Source of the DNA: Heterostelium album PN500
Lineage: Eukaryota > Evosea > Eumycetozoa > Acytosteliales > Acytosteliaceae
Direction: 5' to 3'
Assembly: GCF_000004825.1 (NCBI RefSeq)
Contig: NW_008805075.1
Coordinates: 869,788-933,787, forward strand
Length of the DNA: 64,000 nucleotides
The notes beneath the pieces are model-generated. The model worked only from the letters and a program-made list of their open reading frames with translations, was not told the DNA's origin and searched no databases. Positions 10,757-23,405 of the stretch are shown in pieces. Position 1 is the first letter of the stretch. Every line of letters starts with the position of its first letter. Both the position numbers and the translations under genes were made by a program.

Positions 10757-12759
10757 ATGTTTAGCGTTGAAGAGAAGGCATTGTTGGCAGTGGGAGTAGT
10801 CAGTGCTGGATTTGTATTTATCTTTTTGGTAACACTACTCATTTTATATTTTAGTACTTTGAAAGCAGTCAAGAGTATAGTTAGTGGATCGAGAAGAGAT
10901 GAACTGCGAATGTTAGAAAGCAAAGGAAGTGGTGGTAGAAGCGATTCAGGTGACGATAAAATCTCGAGTTCACAATCGGATCTACTGTATTTAGAGTTTG
11001 TCGATCGTAGACGTTGGTGTGTTTTGGTGGTGCTTGCAACGTTTGCCATGGTGTTTGTAGAGTTGACGCTGCTGGTGCTGGTCATGTTTGACAAGTTGCC
11101 AATTGAAGCCGGCGTTATCATTATGACACTGCTTGGCTGCACCTATTGGCTCAGTTTTGTAACACCGTCCAACTCGGCAATCGTTGCATCTACGCTGGCA
11201 TCGAATCCGTTAAACGGTGCAGCGCGATGGGTCCGCCGACTCTGGTGGAAACTCCAACACAAACCACACTATTGGATTCCCGGATTTATCGGGGTTGCGA
11301 TGATTGTTCTCGTGCTGAACTTGTCGCTTTGGGGCGTCTGTGAGAATAATTTGAAGATTGTTAATACGCGACTGATGCGTCGGTACATGGAACCGACCTG
11401 CAAGGCTGGCGCACCTTGTTTCGTTTATTTGACGATTGGCGATGATCCTTCGAATTCCATCATTGTAAACTATCATACTTCGCAATCGGCGTCGTCCACT
11501 CAGTGTCGTTACGACACCAAATCATTGGTTGGAACAAACAGCTCGGGATTGCTAGAAACTGGACAACAGTATACTATGCCACATCTAGAGGTGGCGAGAT
11601 TCATTCATTGGGTGCATCTCACCAATCTGACACCGAATACAACCTATTATTTCTCGTGTGGATCCGATGCCCACGGATGGAGCGATGAGAGAAGATTCAA
11701 AACACAATCGAACGATCCAAATGCCAGCTATACATTTGTGGTTGGTGGCGATGTCGATACTACAGAGGTAGCAGAATCCATCTCGAAAATCGCTGCTCAA
11801 CAATCGCCGATGTTTGCTCTGGTCGGTGGTGACTTGGCGTATGACCGTGCACAGTACAGCTGCTATCGTATCGTTGATAAATGGCTGGACACCTGGCAAA
11901 AGGTTATGGTGACACCGGAAGGTAACTCGATTCCTATTGTCAGCGCCGTCGGAAACCACGAAGTAATCGGTGACTATCAAGCATCGAGAGATCGTATTCC
12001 ATTCTACCTTCGTTATTTCCCACAGATGTCAAAGGAAAATGACCCTGGACAAGATGTCGATAGTCGTCCTTCCTATGGAGCACTGACAATCGGTGGACCA
12101 AATGGAACTGTTATAATGCGTTTAGACAGTGGACACATAGCCGATGCCACTCTTTCTAAACAAGCCGATTACATGTCAAACGCTTTCGATAATCAATTCA
12201 AAAATTCACTCTACAGATTCGCACTCTATCACGTACCTGCCTATCCAACTATCAGAGCATACACAACCAAATACAGTGCTGACATTCGTGAAAAGTTTGT
12301 ACCAGTCTTTGATAAATATAAATTCCAAATTTCATTTGAAAATCATGAGTAAGTAAATTAAATGATAATCAAGTTATAAGCATTTGGAAAGTAAACTAAC
12401 TAATTATTTCTTAGTCATGCATATAAAAGATCACTTCCATTGTATGCAGATGAAATTGCTAGTACACCAACCGATGGTAAGATCAATGGAACTGTATATA
12501 TGGGTGATGGTAATTGGGGTGTTTCTAGTAGAACTCTTCCATCTTCAAGATGGTATCAAGCTTTCACTGCTAAAGATAAGTATGTTATTATAAATATATA
12601 AACTTTAACAAAGTTAGTTGATTAAATTAACCTATTTTCATTTTAAATTAATAATTTAGTTATATATTAAGAGTGGATATTACACCAAAAGAAATCACAT
12701 ATAAAGCACTTAATGTAGAAAACAATGTATTTGATCATGGAGCTATCAACCAATCATAA
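10757..12759 (+). CDS. Membrane metallophosphoesterase, purple-acid-phosphatase-like, with four N-terminal transmembrane helices
   Basis: Three exons (10757-12348, 12415-12579, 12660-12759), about 618 residues. Four hydrophobic helices lie at about 8-35, 85-112, 116-142 and 172-195, then a fibronectin-like purple acid phosphatase N-domain (about 225-320, ending in a TTYYFSCG strand pattern). The catalytic domain carries the metal ligands in order: GGDVDT, GGDLAYD (GDxxY), GNHE, ALYHVP (xxxH) and NHDH, the last completed by the exon 1/2 splice. The metal site therefore looks intact. The phosphatase domain should lie outside the cytosol (lumen or cell surface) if the helices insert in pairs. 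Most purple acid phosphatases are soluble secreted enzymes, so the four-helix leader is unusual. The substrate is unknown. Confidence 0.88.
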
Positions 12760-13250
12760 CACAAACAAATCCATTTTTAGAAGTGTTTTTTGTAACAATA
12801 TCTTAATAATAAATATAAATTTAATCCCGAAAATAATTTGCAGATTTAAGGAAAATAATTATGATTGTCGTTATTCTGTATCATGGCGTATCATCAAAGG
12901 TGGTCGTTTTTTCGTCAACAACAATCATACTCCTTTTTTGTTAAAAAATGATGAACACCAACAATTTTTTTTTTCATATTTTTTTTGTCAGTATTCATGA
13001 CACAGTGATATCATTGATTGTCAAAAAAAAATTTAAAAAAAAAAAAAAAAAAATTATAATTGATTAAAAAATAAAAAAAAGTAACATCAAACCATCATAG
13101 CTAAAGACAGAGACATTTTTTAACTTTTTTTTTATTTAATTGTTGTAAATTTCATTTCAAATTTTATAATTATTTTCTTTTATTTTTTGTAATATATATA
13201 TATATTTTTATATCTAAATAAACTAACTATTTAAATATAAATATAACAAG
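12760..13250. other. Intergenic, no gene seen
   Basis: A 491-bp gap with A- and T-tracts (about 13027-13052) and a TA run near 13193-13205 upstream of aatA. No gene is seen. Confidence 0.5.
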
Positions 13251-14513
13251 ATGTTGACAAGATCAAACAGAGTTTTCCAACCAATTTTCAGATATTACTC
13301 AAGCGGTAGATGGTCAAAGGTACAAAAGGGACCAGAAGACCCAATCTTGGGTGTCAGTGTTGCTTTCAACAAGGATACATCGCCATCAAAGATCAATCTT
13401 GGTGTCGGTGCCTACCGTGATGAGAACGGTAAGCCATTCGTTTTGGACTGCGTAAAAAAGGCCGACAAGAAGATCTTTGAAGCCGGTGTCGACCACGAGT
13501 ACGCACCAATCGCAGGTGTTGCATCGTTCAACCAATTGTCCGCCCAATTGGCACTCGGTGAAGACTCTGCTCCATTGAAGGAGAAGCGTGTCGTCACTGT
13601 CCAAGCGATCTCTGGTACTGGTGCCCTCCGTATCGCCGCTGAATTCATCGCTCGTTTCCTCCCAGGTGCCACCGCCTACGTTCCAAACCCAACCTGGGGT
13701 AACCACAATGTGATTTTCGCCGACAGCGGTGTTCCAGTCAAGTCCTACACCTACTACAACCCATCGAACTGTGGATTGAACTTTGAAGGAATGTTCAAGG
13801 ATATCCAAGCCGCACCAAACGGATCCGTCATTTTGTTGCACGCCTGCGCTCACAACCCAACCGGTGTCGACCCATCGTTGGAACAATGGCAAAAGCTCTC
13901 CACTCTCTGCAAGGAGAAGCAACATTTCGTACTCTTTGATTTCGCCTACCAAGGTTTCGCCTCTGGTTCACCGGAGAAGGATGCCGAGCCAATCAGATTA
14001 TTCGTAAAGGACGGTCACGAGATTGGACTTTGCCAATCGTTCGCCAAGAATTTCGGTCTCTACGGAGAGCGTATCGGTGCCTTCTCATTGATTGCCGCCA
14101 CCGCCGAGGAAGCCTCCAACATCGAGTCGCAATTGAAGATTTTGATTCGTCCAATGTACTCGAATCCACCAGTATACGGTGCCCGTTTGGTATCAACCAT
14201 CCTTTCAAACAAGGATTTGACCAGCGAGTGGCGTTCCGAAGTCAAGTTGATGGCTGATCGTATCATCAACATGAGAGAACAATTGGTTAAATACTTGAAG
14301 CAACACGGTTCCACTCGTAACTGGGACCATATCACCAACCAAATCGGTATGTTCTGTTACACCGGTCTCACCCCAGAGCAAGTCGACCGTTTAGCCTCTG
14401 AATTCCACATCTATTTGACCAGAAACGGTCGTATCTCCATCGCCGGTATTAACTCACGTAACGTCGAATATTTGGCTAAAGCTATGCACAAGGTTACCTC
14501 TGAATCAAAGTAA
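13251..14513 (+). CDS. aatA: Aspartate aminotransferase, mitochondrial
   Basis: An intronless frame of 420 codons with strong C-ending codon bias, typical of high expression. Residues about 1-22 (MLTRSNRVFQPIFRYYSSGR) form a basic, hydroxylated mitochondrial presequence. The mature part follows the GOT2 family throughout: INLGVGAYRDENGKP, the GTGALRIAAEF glycine turn, HACAHNPTGVDP and the PLP-binding lysine in SFAKNFGLYGERIG. It moves the amino group between aspartate and 2-oxoglutarate and takes part in the malate-aspartate shuttle. Length fits the family (about 420-430). The symbol follows D. discoideum naming for the mitochondrial form. Confidence 0.96.
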   Translation: MLTRSNRVFQPIFRYYSSGRWSKVQKGPEDPILGVSVAFNKDTSPSKINLGVGAYRDENGKPFVLDCVKKADKKIFEAGVDHEYAPIAGVASFNQLSAQLALGEDSAPLKEKRVVTVQAISGTGALRIAAEFIARFLPGATAYVPNPTWGNHNVIFADSGVPVKSYTYYNPSNCGLNFEGMFKDIQAAPNGSVILLHACAHNPTGVDPSLEQWQKLSTLCKEKQHFVLFDFAYQGFASGSPEKDAEPIRLFVKDGHEIGLCQSFAKNFGLYGERIGAFSLIAATAEEASNIESQLKILIRPMYSNPPVYGARLVSTILSNKDLTSEWRSEVKLMADRIINMREQLVKYLKQHGSTRNWDHITNQIGMFCYTGLTPEQVDRLASEFHIYLTRNGRISIAGINSRNVEYLAKAMHKVTSESK

Positions 14514-14649
14514 ATTAGAAAATTACTTTTTTTTAAAACTAAATAAATAAATTGCTAAAAATAAAAAAAAATTATAAACAAAAACATAAAAATCTAATCT
14601 TTCCAATATCTATCTTCAAATTTACATGAGATATATATCACATATTTAT
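14514..14649. other. Convergent 3' junction
   Basis: Only 136 bp separate the stop codons of aatA (plus) and the RBR ligase (minus). The gap holds AATAAA-type signals in both directions and nothing else. Confidence 0.5.
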
Positions 14650-17368
14650 TTAATAGTTTTCAATATATTCTGAATATTTATCGAAAACTTCAACATCTTC
14701 ACATTCTTCATCATCATAGAAATCAAAGTCATCTTCATTCAACTCTTGAAGAGCTTCAATGATAGCTTGGTCATCTGAAATAGTTTGATCAGAGAGTTCC
14801 AATTCGTGATAGATGGGGTTGGTTCTCAAGTCGATGAGTTCTTCCAATGCACTCTCCTTGTTGTTGAAATGTGTGGTAATTATCTTTTCCAATTGTTTCT
14901 TTCTGTCCAAGAGATTTGGATTGCCAGCATCGGTTGGTTGAGTGATAAACATTTCGCCATCCAACGAAACAAAGATATGTTCGGACTGAGAGATATCGTT
15001 GACCGATAGAATTTCATAGCCATCATTTGTAAAAAGTCGAATCTTTCTCAGTGTCTTTTGAGACTCTAAACTAGAGTCATTGTTGAAATTGATCTTGTTA
15101 ACCAGTTTCTTATTGAGAATTCTAATGATTTCCATTTTGAATAGCACTAGACTGCTATTTACAAACATTTGGGAAACCACTTCGCTGTATCCATTCAACG
15201 AAATATCACACATCAAGGTTTTAATCCAAACATCGGTTTCACTTGATTGTATAATTGAAGAACGGAGCTTTCGGGGTTTAAACTCTTTTCCCTTTTGTAA
15301 ATCCCAAAGCTCGCCAATATGAACAGAAAGTTCACCACACAATTCATTCTTTTTCTTTCCATTTGAAGTGGTGGCAATCAGTTTCAAATATTTCTTTATA
15401 TGTTGGAAAACATTTTCTTCTTCTTCACTCTTGGCTTTATATTTCATGAAGGCACGTTGAAATTGCTTTATATAGAGGGAAAACTGTTAAAATCATTGAA
15501 CAACAATAATTTAATAGAGATTATTAGCTATACATACAACTATAAATGGAATGTTATTTGACTTGCTCATCTTTGTTAAAATGGAACCAGAGATATCCAA
15601 CGATAAAATTCTGGTTGCAATTGTGGCTGAATTAAGATTTTTTTGACCATTTGATATGACACACGTGCCTCTATGATAGTTAGATCCACAATCATAACAA
15701 AAAACGTAATTACAAAGTTTACAAACCATATGGTTGCATCCTTCCGTTCTAAAGATTGCCATATTGCACTTTGGACAAAGAGTTGTTTCCCTCAGAACTC
15801 GGGCAACAGAGGCAATATCTCTCCAGATCTCAGCTGATACGTCTCCCTCCCGACAAGGGTTAGGCCAATGAATAGCAGAGATACCACAGCACGCACACAA
15901 TGTCTTATTGCAACCGCACGGTACAAACGGAATGGTTTTGCTAATGCCGGGATAGGTGTACATAATTCTATTACATTCTGGTGTCTTGCAAAACTTTGAA
16001 TCGGTAATCATGAGAAACTCTTCGAATATCTTCTTTGTCCAGAGTCTCCATTGGTTGGAATTGAGTGAAGTAGCGATTGAAACGGAATCAATAAAGTTTG
16101 GACATTTGAATGATGGACAGGCGATGGGAGCAATGTTACCTCTGCCCTCAGAGAGACTGGATTGAATATGTTGTTGGAAACATTGTTGGCATGGCGAATG
16201 TCCACAGGAAAGTTGAATAGCAGACAAAGGGTCATGCTCACAAAAGCAAATCGGACATTCCAATTCATTGTTAATTTCAAATCGATACGCTCGAATATCA
16301 TTCTTCTCTTTGGTTGGGGTGATATTTGGATACTGTTTCTTCAAGGCCAACATTGCATCGACAAACTTATCTTTGAAATTCAACAGTGATTTCTTACAGA
16401 TCGAAATCGGTACACCTGTCTTTGAAGATAGAGAAGATTCTCTTTGATAGATATGATAGAAAATATTGGATTTGGTCATTGTCGGTGCCTCTTTAAAATC
16501 CTTTGGGAAGATCTTGATGATATCGTCGTCTAGGTATGGTGCAAAATTACCTTCTTTTTGTTGGCTGTCGATTTCAAGGATCTTTTCAAAGCAGCCCTCC
16601 ATTACGCTGTCGATAAGCGATGCATCGGTGAGCGATTCCTTCAAGATATTCATTAGTGCACAGTAGATTTGAGTATTTTCAGAGTAGACAGTGTACTCTG
16701 GGCACAAACCAGGTCTATCCACCAAGTAAACCCAAGCCGCTAGATCCGTAAAGCTAGAGAAATAGATACGTGCTCTATACGGATAGGATTCACCAATCTC
16801 CACACGGCTGGGATACCTAGATTTCAAATCGTAACATTGATTTAGGAATTCGGAATCGGCAACATATTCTTTTTCCCACAAATGAAATTGGCGTTCGAAC
16901 ATATCATCTTCCGATTTTTGAGTATTGTTTACTGATTTCTCAGATGGTGTGATGATTTTAGCTGCAACTTCTGTTGTGTAATCGACGGCGGAATTGATTG
17001 GTTCAAACTTTAATAGTAACCTTTGATCGTTCACCAACTCTGTCAATGACTGAACAAGTTTATCATCGGTTGTAAATAAATAGAGTTGACGCTCTTTGTT
17101 TGATTCGAATACACCCTTGATAATGGGGGTTTCTTTCAAATGATCAATGACTCTATTCATTGAAACCCATTCATTTTGAATGATAATAGATTGTTTTGTA
17201 AACTACAAATGAATTAAATTTAAAAGGGTCAAAAGTTAGAAAATAGAGGCCTTTGTTAAAAAAACAACCTACTTTATCATTATATTTAAAAGTAATATGA
17301 ACTTTTCTTCTGGTATCTGGATATGATAAATTAATGTAAATTGGACCACTGCTTCTAATATTGCTCAT
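14650..17368 (-). CDS. RBR-type E3 ubiquitin ligase (RING1-IBR-RING2)
   Basis: Three exons on the minus strand: 17273-17368, 15538-17202 and 14650-15483, about 864 residues with in-phase joins. The first 300 residues match no domain I recognise. RING1 begins at about residue 338 (CPICFCEHDPLSAIQLSCGHSPC). An IBR-type cluster follows (FCKTPECNRI, then CGCNKTLCACCG). RING2 is CPKCNMAIFRTEGCNHMVC, with the Cys after GCNHM in the position of the catalytic thioester cysteine, then FCYDCG. The enzyme should take ubiquitin from an E2 onto that cysteine. The acidic C-terminal region of about 280 residues is unlike parkin, ariadne or RNF14, so the branch and substrate are unknown. Confidence 0.88.
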
Positions 17369-17731
17369 TATGATTTTTGTTTGTTTATTATTTTATTTTT
17401 AATGGCATCTTAAAATTTTAGATTAAAATTACTATTTATATCAACTTTTGATTCCAACTATTTTAATTTTTTTGACATAAGGCTTTTATGTCAAAAAAAA
17501 TTGAGAAAATTAAAAAAAAAGAGAGAAATGAAGAAATAAATTTAGATAAAATATCTCTTTTTCACCACTTTAATTAAAATTTAAAAATATTGTTAAATAT
17601 CTACACAATAAAGAAATTATTATCTTATATCAAATAACTTTTACTTTGGTTTAATAATCAAAGAGTTACAAACTAATCTAAAAGAATGATAAATTGATTT
17701 TATGCTGAATGTTGTTATGATTTATATATAT
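17369..17731. other. Intergenic, no gene seen
   Basis: A 363-bp AT-rich gap upstream of the RBR gene and downstream of the UQCC1-like gene. It contains a short inverted repeat around 17470-17500 (TTTTTTTGACATAA and TTATGTCAAAAAAA), which would form a hairpin of about 14 bp. Otherwise it is featureless. Confidence 0.4.
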
Positions 17732-18743
17732 TTATTGAATGGTTGAAACATCATCAAAAGTAATTTCACCTCTGGTTCCAACATTTGGACTGTTATCTAA
17801 TTTGTTTAACTGAACTCTAATATATTTAACCATGAAATCGATTTGCGACATCGATGCATCTTCACTCATAGCCAAAAGATTCCTCCAGAGTGCATCGGCC
17901 ATTATAACATCGTCAAACAAACCTTCATCATAAGCCACAACCGATCCCAAATAATTGGTATAGAACTCCTTTAAGTATTTTGCTGCAAATTTATGTTGAA
18001 TCTAAAGATATGATGGAAGTTTTTTATATTAGATAAATCCTCTTCTTCAAACGAATAATGTTTTCAAATAAATATAATTGAATAACATACACCTCCTCTA
18101 ACGATTCTCTTTTCAAGATCCTCCCAAAATCTGTCATAGATATCGGTTGACAACTTGTTTGCAACCTTTCCATCTTTACGTAAACGAACAAATACCATCC
18201 ACATGTGTAGCAATGTCATTGCAAACCAACTTCTAACAGTTAATGGAAGACCAACACCTAATAATATGATAATAATAAAATTTATATTTTAAGTAATTAA
18301 TTCAATATCAATAAGTATCAATAATATTTACTTTTATATAATGCAGGATTTGATGTATGAATGGCAATGGAGTCGTAGATAGAATGAGAAATATTCAAAA
18401 AAAGTGTATCTTTAGTGTAGAGACCCATCAATTTAAGATACCACTTCTGCTTGGCTGGGTCAACCAATTCATCGATTTTCATGATGTTCTTCTCCGATGG
18501 TTCGTATTTGAGTAATGATTCGTCTACTTTAATGCTTGGATCATTCTGTTGTTGTTGCTGCTTCAACTGTTGTTGTTGCTGTTTATATTTCTTTAAAATT
18601 TCATCACCTTCATTGCTATTCGTCTTTACAACATGTTCATTTCTATTCGAGTAATATCTAACATTTAATGACAACAACTTTGATTGTTGTTGTTGAGAAT
18701 TTCTAACAACCAAGAAAGATCTATTTAATATTGTTCTAAACAT
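17732..18743 (-). CDS. Ubiquinol-cytochrome c reductase assembly chaperone (CBP3/UQCC1 family)
   Basis: Three exons: 18332-18743, 18091-18257 and 17732-18001, about 282 residues. The N-terminus (MFRTILNRSFLVVRN...RYYSNR) is a mitochondrial presequence, followed by a poly-Q linker. The conserved chaperone domain then runs to the end: WYLKLMGLYTKDTLFLN, TVRSWFAMTLLHMWMVFVRL, and the C-terminal block ADALWRNLLAM...MVKYIRVQLNKLD. In yeast and humans CBP3/UQCC1 binds the mitoribosome and newly made cytochrome b at the start of complex III assembly. It diverges from SHQ1 across 243 bp. Confidence 0.88.
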
Positions 18744-18986
18744 ATTCCTTTTATATATTTATATAAATTAATAAATAAATATAAAATAGATATATATATT
18801 TGAGAATCTGATAAGTGTTTTGAGGTGGTGTTTCTCTGATTTGGGCGGTGGTCAGATTAAAAAAAAAATGAAATTAATTTTTTAAAAATAAAAAAAAACG
18901 AATAAAACGAGTAATAAATAGGTCACACGCTTTCCTATTTTTAATTTCAGTATTAATCTTGATTAATATTAATTTCATCATCAATT
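18744..18986. promoter_or_regulatory. Short divergent promoter region
   Basis: A 243-bp AT-rich spacer between the UQCC1-like gene (minus) and SHQ1 (plus). It must contain both transcription starts. No motif stands out. Confidence 0.5.
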
Positions 18987-20787
18987 ATGATAGTACCAAG
19001 ATTTACAGTTGAACAAAATAATGATTTCATTATTGTTGTTGCGAGAACACCTTATATCAAAGCGAATGAAGCCGATTTCTACTTGATGGATACGGTGTTC
19101 AAGTTCTACTGTAAACCATATTTCCTAAGATTGACATTCTCTCACTCGATCGTTGAGAATGGCAAGGAGAAGGCAAGCTACAATCTCGATACACAGGAAT
19201 TCACTTTTCTTTTGCCAAAGGCTGTATCTGGTCAATACTTTAGCGATCTTGACATGATTACTAAACTCTTGGACAAGAAGAAGACCGTTGGCAATAAGAT
19301 AGAGGTATTGAACGAAGGTACAACCATAGAACCAGATAATATCGATCAGGATCAAGAGATGGATAGTGATGACGAAGATGAAGACGATGAACTAAACTAC
19401 GTTCAAGACGACGGTGGAGAAGAATGGGAATTCGAACAAAAGTTATCAGAAACACCAAGTGTAAGATAATGTTTAACATTCTTTTTTAAAGTTAATTTTC
19501 AACTAATAACTTATTTCTTTCTTAATACTATGTAGTTGGATGAAATTAGAAATAAACCACATTATGGATTCAATAATAAATATGTTGGATTCTTTGTAGA
19601 TTTACAGTCAGAGATTACAGAGATCATCGATATTCCAAATATCGATGAGATTACAAAAGAAGAAAGAACAACAGTTAGAACTGAATTAGAGAATTTAAAG
19701 TTTGATCCAGATAGATATATGTATGTAATGAGCTTTATAAGTTTAAACTTTTGTTCTTTCTATTAATCAACTATACAATAGGGAAAATTATTATTTTAAA
19801 GAAAATGTTGAAGAACTTTTACATTATAAAGCATTTTGGGAAGATGCAATCGAGAAGAAGAAACAAATAAAAGAATCACTAAAGAATGAAAAGAAAGATA
19901 ATATATTATCAGTAGAAGAAAAGGAAAAGACAACAGCAACAACAACAAAAGTAGAATCAGAAGTGGTAGTTACTGAAAAGAAAGAATATAATCCGTCGAA
20001 TTTAGAAGAGTTTGAAGAGTTGACAAATGAAACAGAGTTTGAAGAAAATGGAATTCCAAGTGAAATAGCACAACAAATCAATTCAACACTCTCCAAAAAG
20101 ATTGAAATCGTTGGAAATGAAGAGAAACAACAAAGTCGTCAACGTGACTACGATGCGCTGAGTCAATTGAAAAAGGTTGTTACATTCACCGACGAGGAGC
20201 GTGACATCATGAAGAACCTACCAAACAAAGAGTATCTGGTGGACGAAGATCAAGAGAAATCATTGCTAATGGGATTGGTGGATTTGATGTTTGCCTACGC
20301 GTACAATGTCCGTTCCAATTATGGCGATGACAACAACATCGAATCGGCTTGGACCATAACCAAAGTCAGTCCTACACTCTCTTCACTAGTTAGTTTCACT
20401 TCGCTCAAGTCGGCACTGGTTGCATGCTACCGACGTTCGTTTGCCTATCCTCTCTATAGAAGTTGGATACTCTCTGAGCGTGTTCTCAATGACACCAAAA
20501 TCATCTTTCAGCTTGGAAAGCGTTGTCTGTTGAAATGTCTTTTGGCAATCCGTAAATCTTTGGAATCACACGAGTACAAATATTATCTCAATCGTTTGTA
20601 CATCGATGACTATTGTGTTTGGCTGCAATACGCAAACAAGAAGAAGTTGAAATCACTCACCAAGAATCTAATGGAAATGAATATCAGCAAGTCCGACATT
20701 GAATGGCCACTCGAAGCCTACGAGAAATTGGTTGAAGAGGAAGGAATGGTTTTTGGAGGGGATGAAGATGAAGATGAAGAAATTTAA
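18987..20787 (+). CDS. shq1: SHQ1, box H/ACA RNP assembly factor
   Basis: Three exons: 18987-19460, 19536-19720 and 19782-20787, about 554 residues. The N-terminal CS-like domain (residues 1-95, MIVPRFTVEQNNDFIIVVARTP) is followed by an acidic linker and the C-terminal Shq1 domain, including LVDLMFAYAYNVRSNYGDDNNIESAWTI-type sequence and the conserved RRSFAYPLYRSWILSERV block. SHQ1 binds free dyskerin (Cbf5) before it joins H/ACA snoRNPs and releases it during assembly, in the cytoplasm and nucleoplasm. The protein ends in an acidic tail. Confidence 0.93.
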
Positions 20788-21003
20788 TAAATAGATATAA
20801 TTTTAAAAACAATTCATACTTGTTCTGCTCGTTGGAACATTGTAAAACCAAAAGTTCCATTAACTTTGAACTTTAATAGCTATTCATTAGAGAACATTAG
20901 TTTAATCATATATTTATTTTAAATAACAAGTGAATAATATTATTATAAATTTATTTAATATTTATTATAGTTTTACAGTGTTTAGATCTATTCGCTCAAG
21001 AGT
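20788..21003. other. Convergent 3' junction
   Basis: A 216-bp AT-rich gap between the stop codons of SHQ1 and the copine gene. Nothing else is seen. Confidence 0.5.
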
Positions 21004-22859
21004 TTAATGTAATTGTGGTGAAACATAAATGGATGGAGGATTTGGTACAATGTTGGCCAATTTGTAGTGAGAGACCAATTGGTTTGGAATTTCCTTTAGT
21101 GTTTCCTTGGCAATATTTCCAGATTTGAGTACCTTCATAAGTGGTACAAATTGGACGATGTCTCTGACTGGTAAATTGGTTTCCTTTGAGATAATTGGAT
21201 ATTTGTCGGCATCCAATTCTTTCATTCTATCAAAGCTTTCATATCCAACACCAACACTAAAGTTAAATAAATAATAAAATCAGTATTTCTGTATACGTTA
21301 AAAAAATAACTAAATCATTGAAATAATCAATTTGATTTACTTACATTACAATGGAGAATGGTAAATTGGAAGCTTTAGCGATTTCCTCTTTGGTTTCCTC
21401 CATGTCTGTGATGTCACCGTCGGTAATGATAACCAAAACCATGTACTTTTGGTTGGTTTGCGAGTAGTCTTTGACATAACTCGAGGCGTGTCTGATTATT
21501 GGAGCAAAGTTGGTGGGTCCATCAAAGTAGTACATGCCAATATTCTTTTTGTAGTACTCGTGCAGTTGCTCTGGACCCTTTGGACATGGATTACCAGAAC
21601 GGTTGAAAAAGAAACAATGGTCGACCTTGTCGTAAAAGTCTCTTCTTCCATTTGGGTTGTCGGAACCGGTTGGTGTTCTGGCACCGTATCCATACATGTA
21701 GGCCTGTTGAGTTGGATTGTATGGCATTAACACACTACCCAACTCAAGAAGCGACTTCTCGTAGTGGTTGGTTTCACCCTCCTTCACGTGATGCAACGAT
21801 CCCTCGTGACGAATCTCACCGTTTGAGAAAGTACAGTCAATAGCAAACATGATATCCATTTTCAAACCACCTTGCAAGAATTGGAGCATATTGAACTTGT
21901 GGGCGGTATATGGATTCTCGAATCTGACGGTACCACTGTTGGTGTACGAAGAGCTTGATTTCTTCTTTGGATTGATCAGTTGGAATTCGAATGGCGAGAG
22001 GATGGCAGCCCAGGTGGTGTCGAATTGACCGATTAAATCGTGGTCTCCAACACGATCCCAATCGTAGTATTGGAATCGGAGTGGTCTGTTTGGATCAGAG
22101 TTACAGAGGTCGTCCATCCAGATCGATTCGTCTTTCCAAGTTGGATTGAGAGTCTCCTTGATGACCTCACTCTTGTAGACCTCGGTGTGGGTACCATCCG
22201 GATTCAACTTGAGAACCTTGTAGTATGGATCAGACTTTCCAAAGACATCCTTCTTGTCAAACTTGGTACCGACCATAGTAAAGTATGCCTTCAACGATGA
22301 CTTGTTGATGAATTCGGCTCCAACAATGATACTTCCGGCAAACTTTTGATTTGGATTGTTAAGATCATAGACAGCTTTCAATCCTGGTTGTGTTAACAAA
22401 TGACCCAAGTTAAATCTCTACAACAACAAATAAAACATTATTAATAAAGAATGATTTAACATATTCATTTTTTTCATACATACAGTCATACCAATGATAT
22501 CAGAATTTCCAAAATCTTTGTATGCTTTCTTTGATGATGAACCGTCGATATCTACAACCAATACAGTGATACTTTGGCAAACCTCAAAGAAATAGTCAAT
22601 CTTTACTGAATGTTGGAATACTGGGTTAAGGTTGTTCTTGATTTTCTCGGTAGAACCTTGATAGATATTCTCTGATTCACCAACTCTTTGGAAAACAAAC
22701 ACTTGTGGATCTTTTTATTATAATAATAATAATAAAAATAAGTTATATTTTAAAAGTAGAAATATAAATTAATTAAAAAGACTTACCTGACTTTGATAAC
22801 AAATCCTTATTAGAAAGGGCATGTCCTGTAAATTTTAACTCTATTTGTACACTAGCCAT
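21004..22859 (-). CDS. Copine (two C2 domains plus vWA-like copine domain)
   Basis: Four exons: 22787-22859, 22484-22710, 21345-22417 and 21004-21256, about 541 residues, the usual copine length. C2A covers about 1-135 and C2B about 145-270 (DVFGKSDPYYKVLKL, NPTWKDE and YDWDRVGDHDLIG supply the calcium-loop aspartates). The copine/vWA domain (about 300-520) contains MFAIDCTFSNG and VIITDGDITDMEET. Copines bind membranes in a calcium-dependent way through the C2 domains and recruit partners through the vWA part. D. discoideum has six (cpnA-cpnF); I cannot say which this corresponds to. Confidence 0.95.
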
Positions 22860-23405
22860 ATTTATGTATTATATATGAAGTAGATATATTATTGTGTTTG
22901 TTTTTTTCAGATCAATCATAACGGTGATATTTAAAGTTGAAAAACAAATTAATTATTTTAAATAAAAGTTCGATGTAAATAAAAATCTAAAAACCGTTCT
23001 GTGAATTTCGATGGGATCAAAAAGGTGTTGGGTCATTTTTAGTTCAAACAAAAAATAAATTTCTGTGTTTTATTATTGCAGCTTTTCTGTGTTGAGAAGA
23101 TATGTTATATCTTTTAAACTAAAGAAACAATTATAAGTGTCAACAATAAAAACTAAAATGATATTATTATAATAAATATTTATTAAATTTGATTTATTAA
23201 TCTTGATTGCTTAAAAAAGATAATTGGATAAATAATAATATATAGTTAGTTTGTTCAATATTTATCAAATTATACTAAATTTGAGATCTAGATTATCATT
23301 GTCTTGGTTTTTGTTATTGTTGTTTGATACTTTATATTTTAGTGATTGGTTTGGTTATTTTTTAGTTTAGATGAATGGTTAATGGTTGACTGATTGATTG
23401 GTTGA
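22860..23405. other. Intergenic, no gene seen
   Basis: A 546-bp AT-rich gap, upstream of the copine gene and downstream of the kinase-RasGEF gene. No RNA, repeat or frame is recognisable. Confidence 0.5.
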
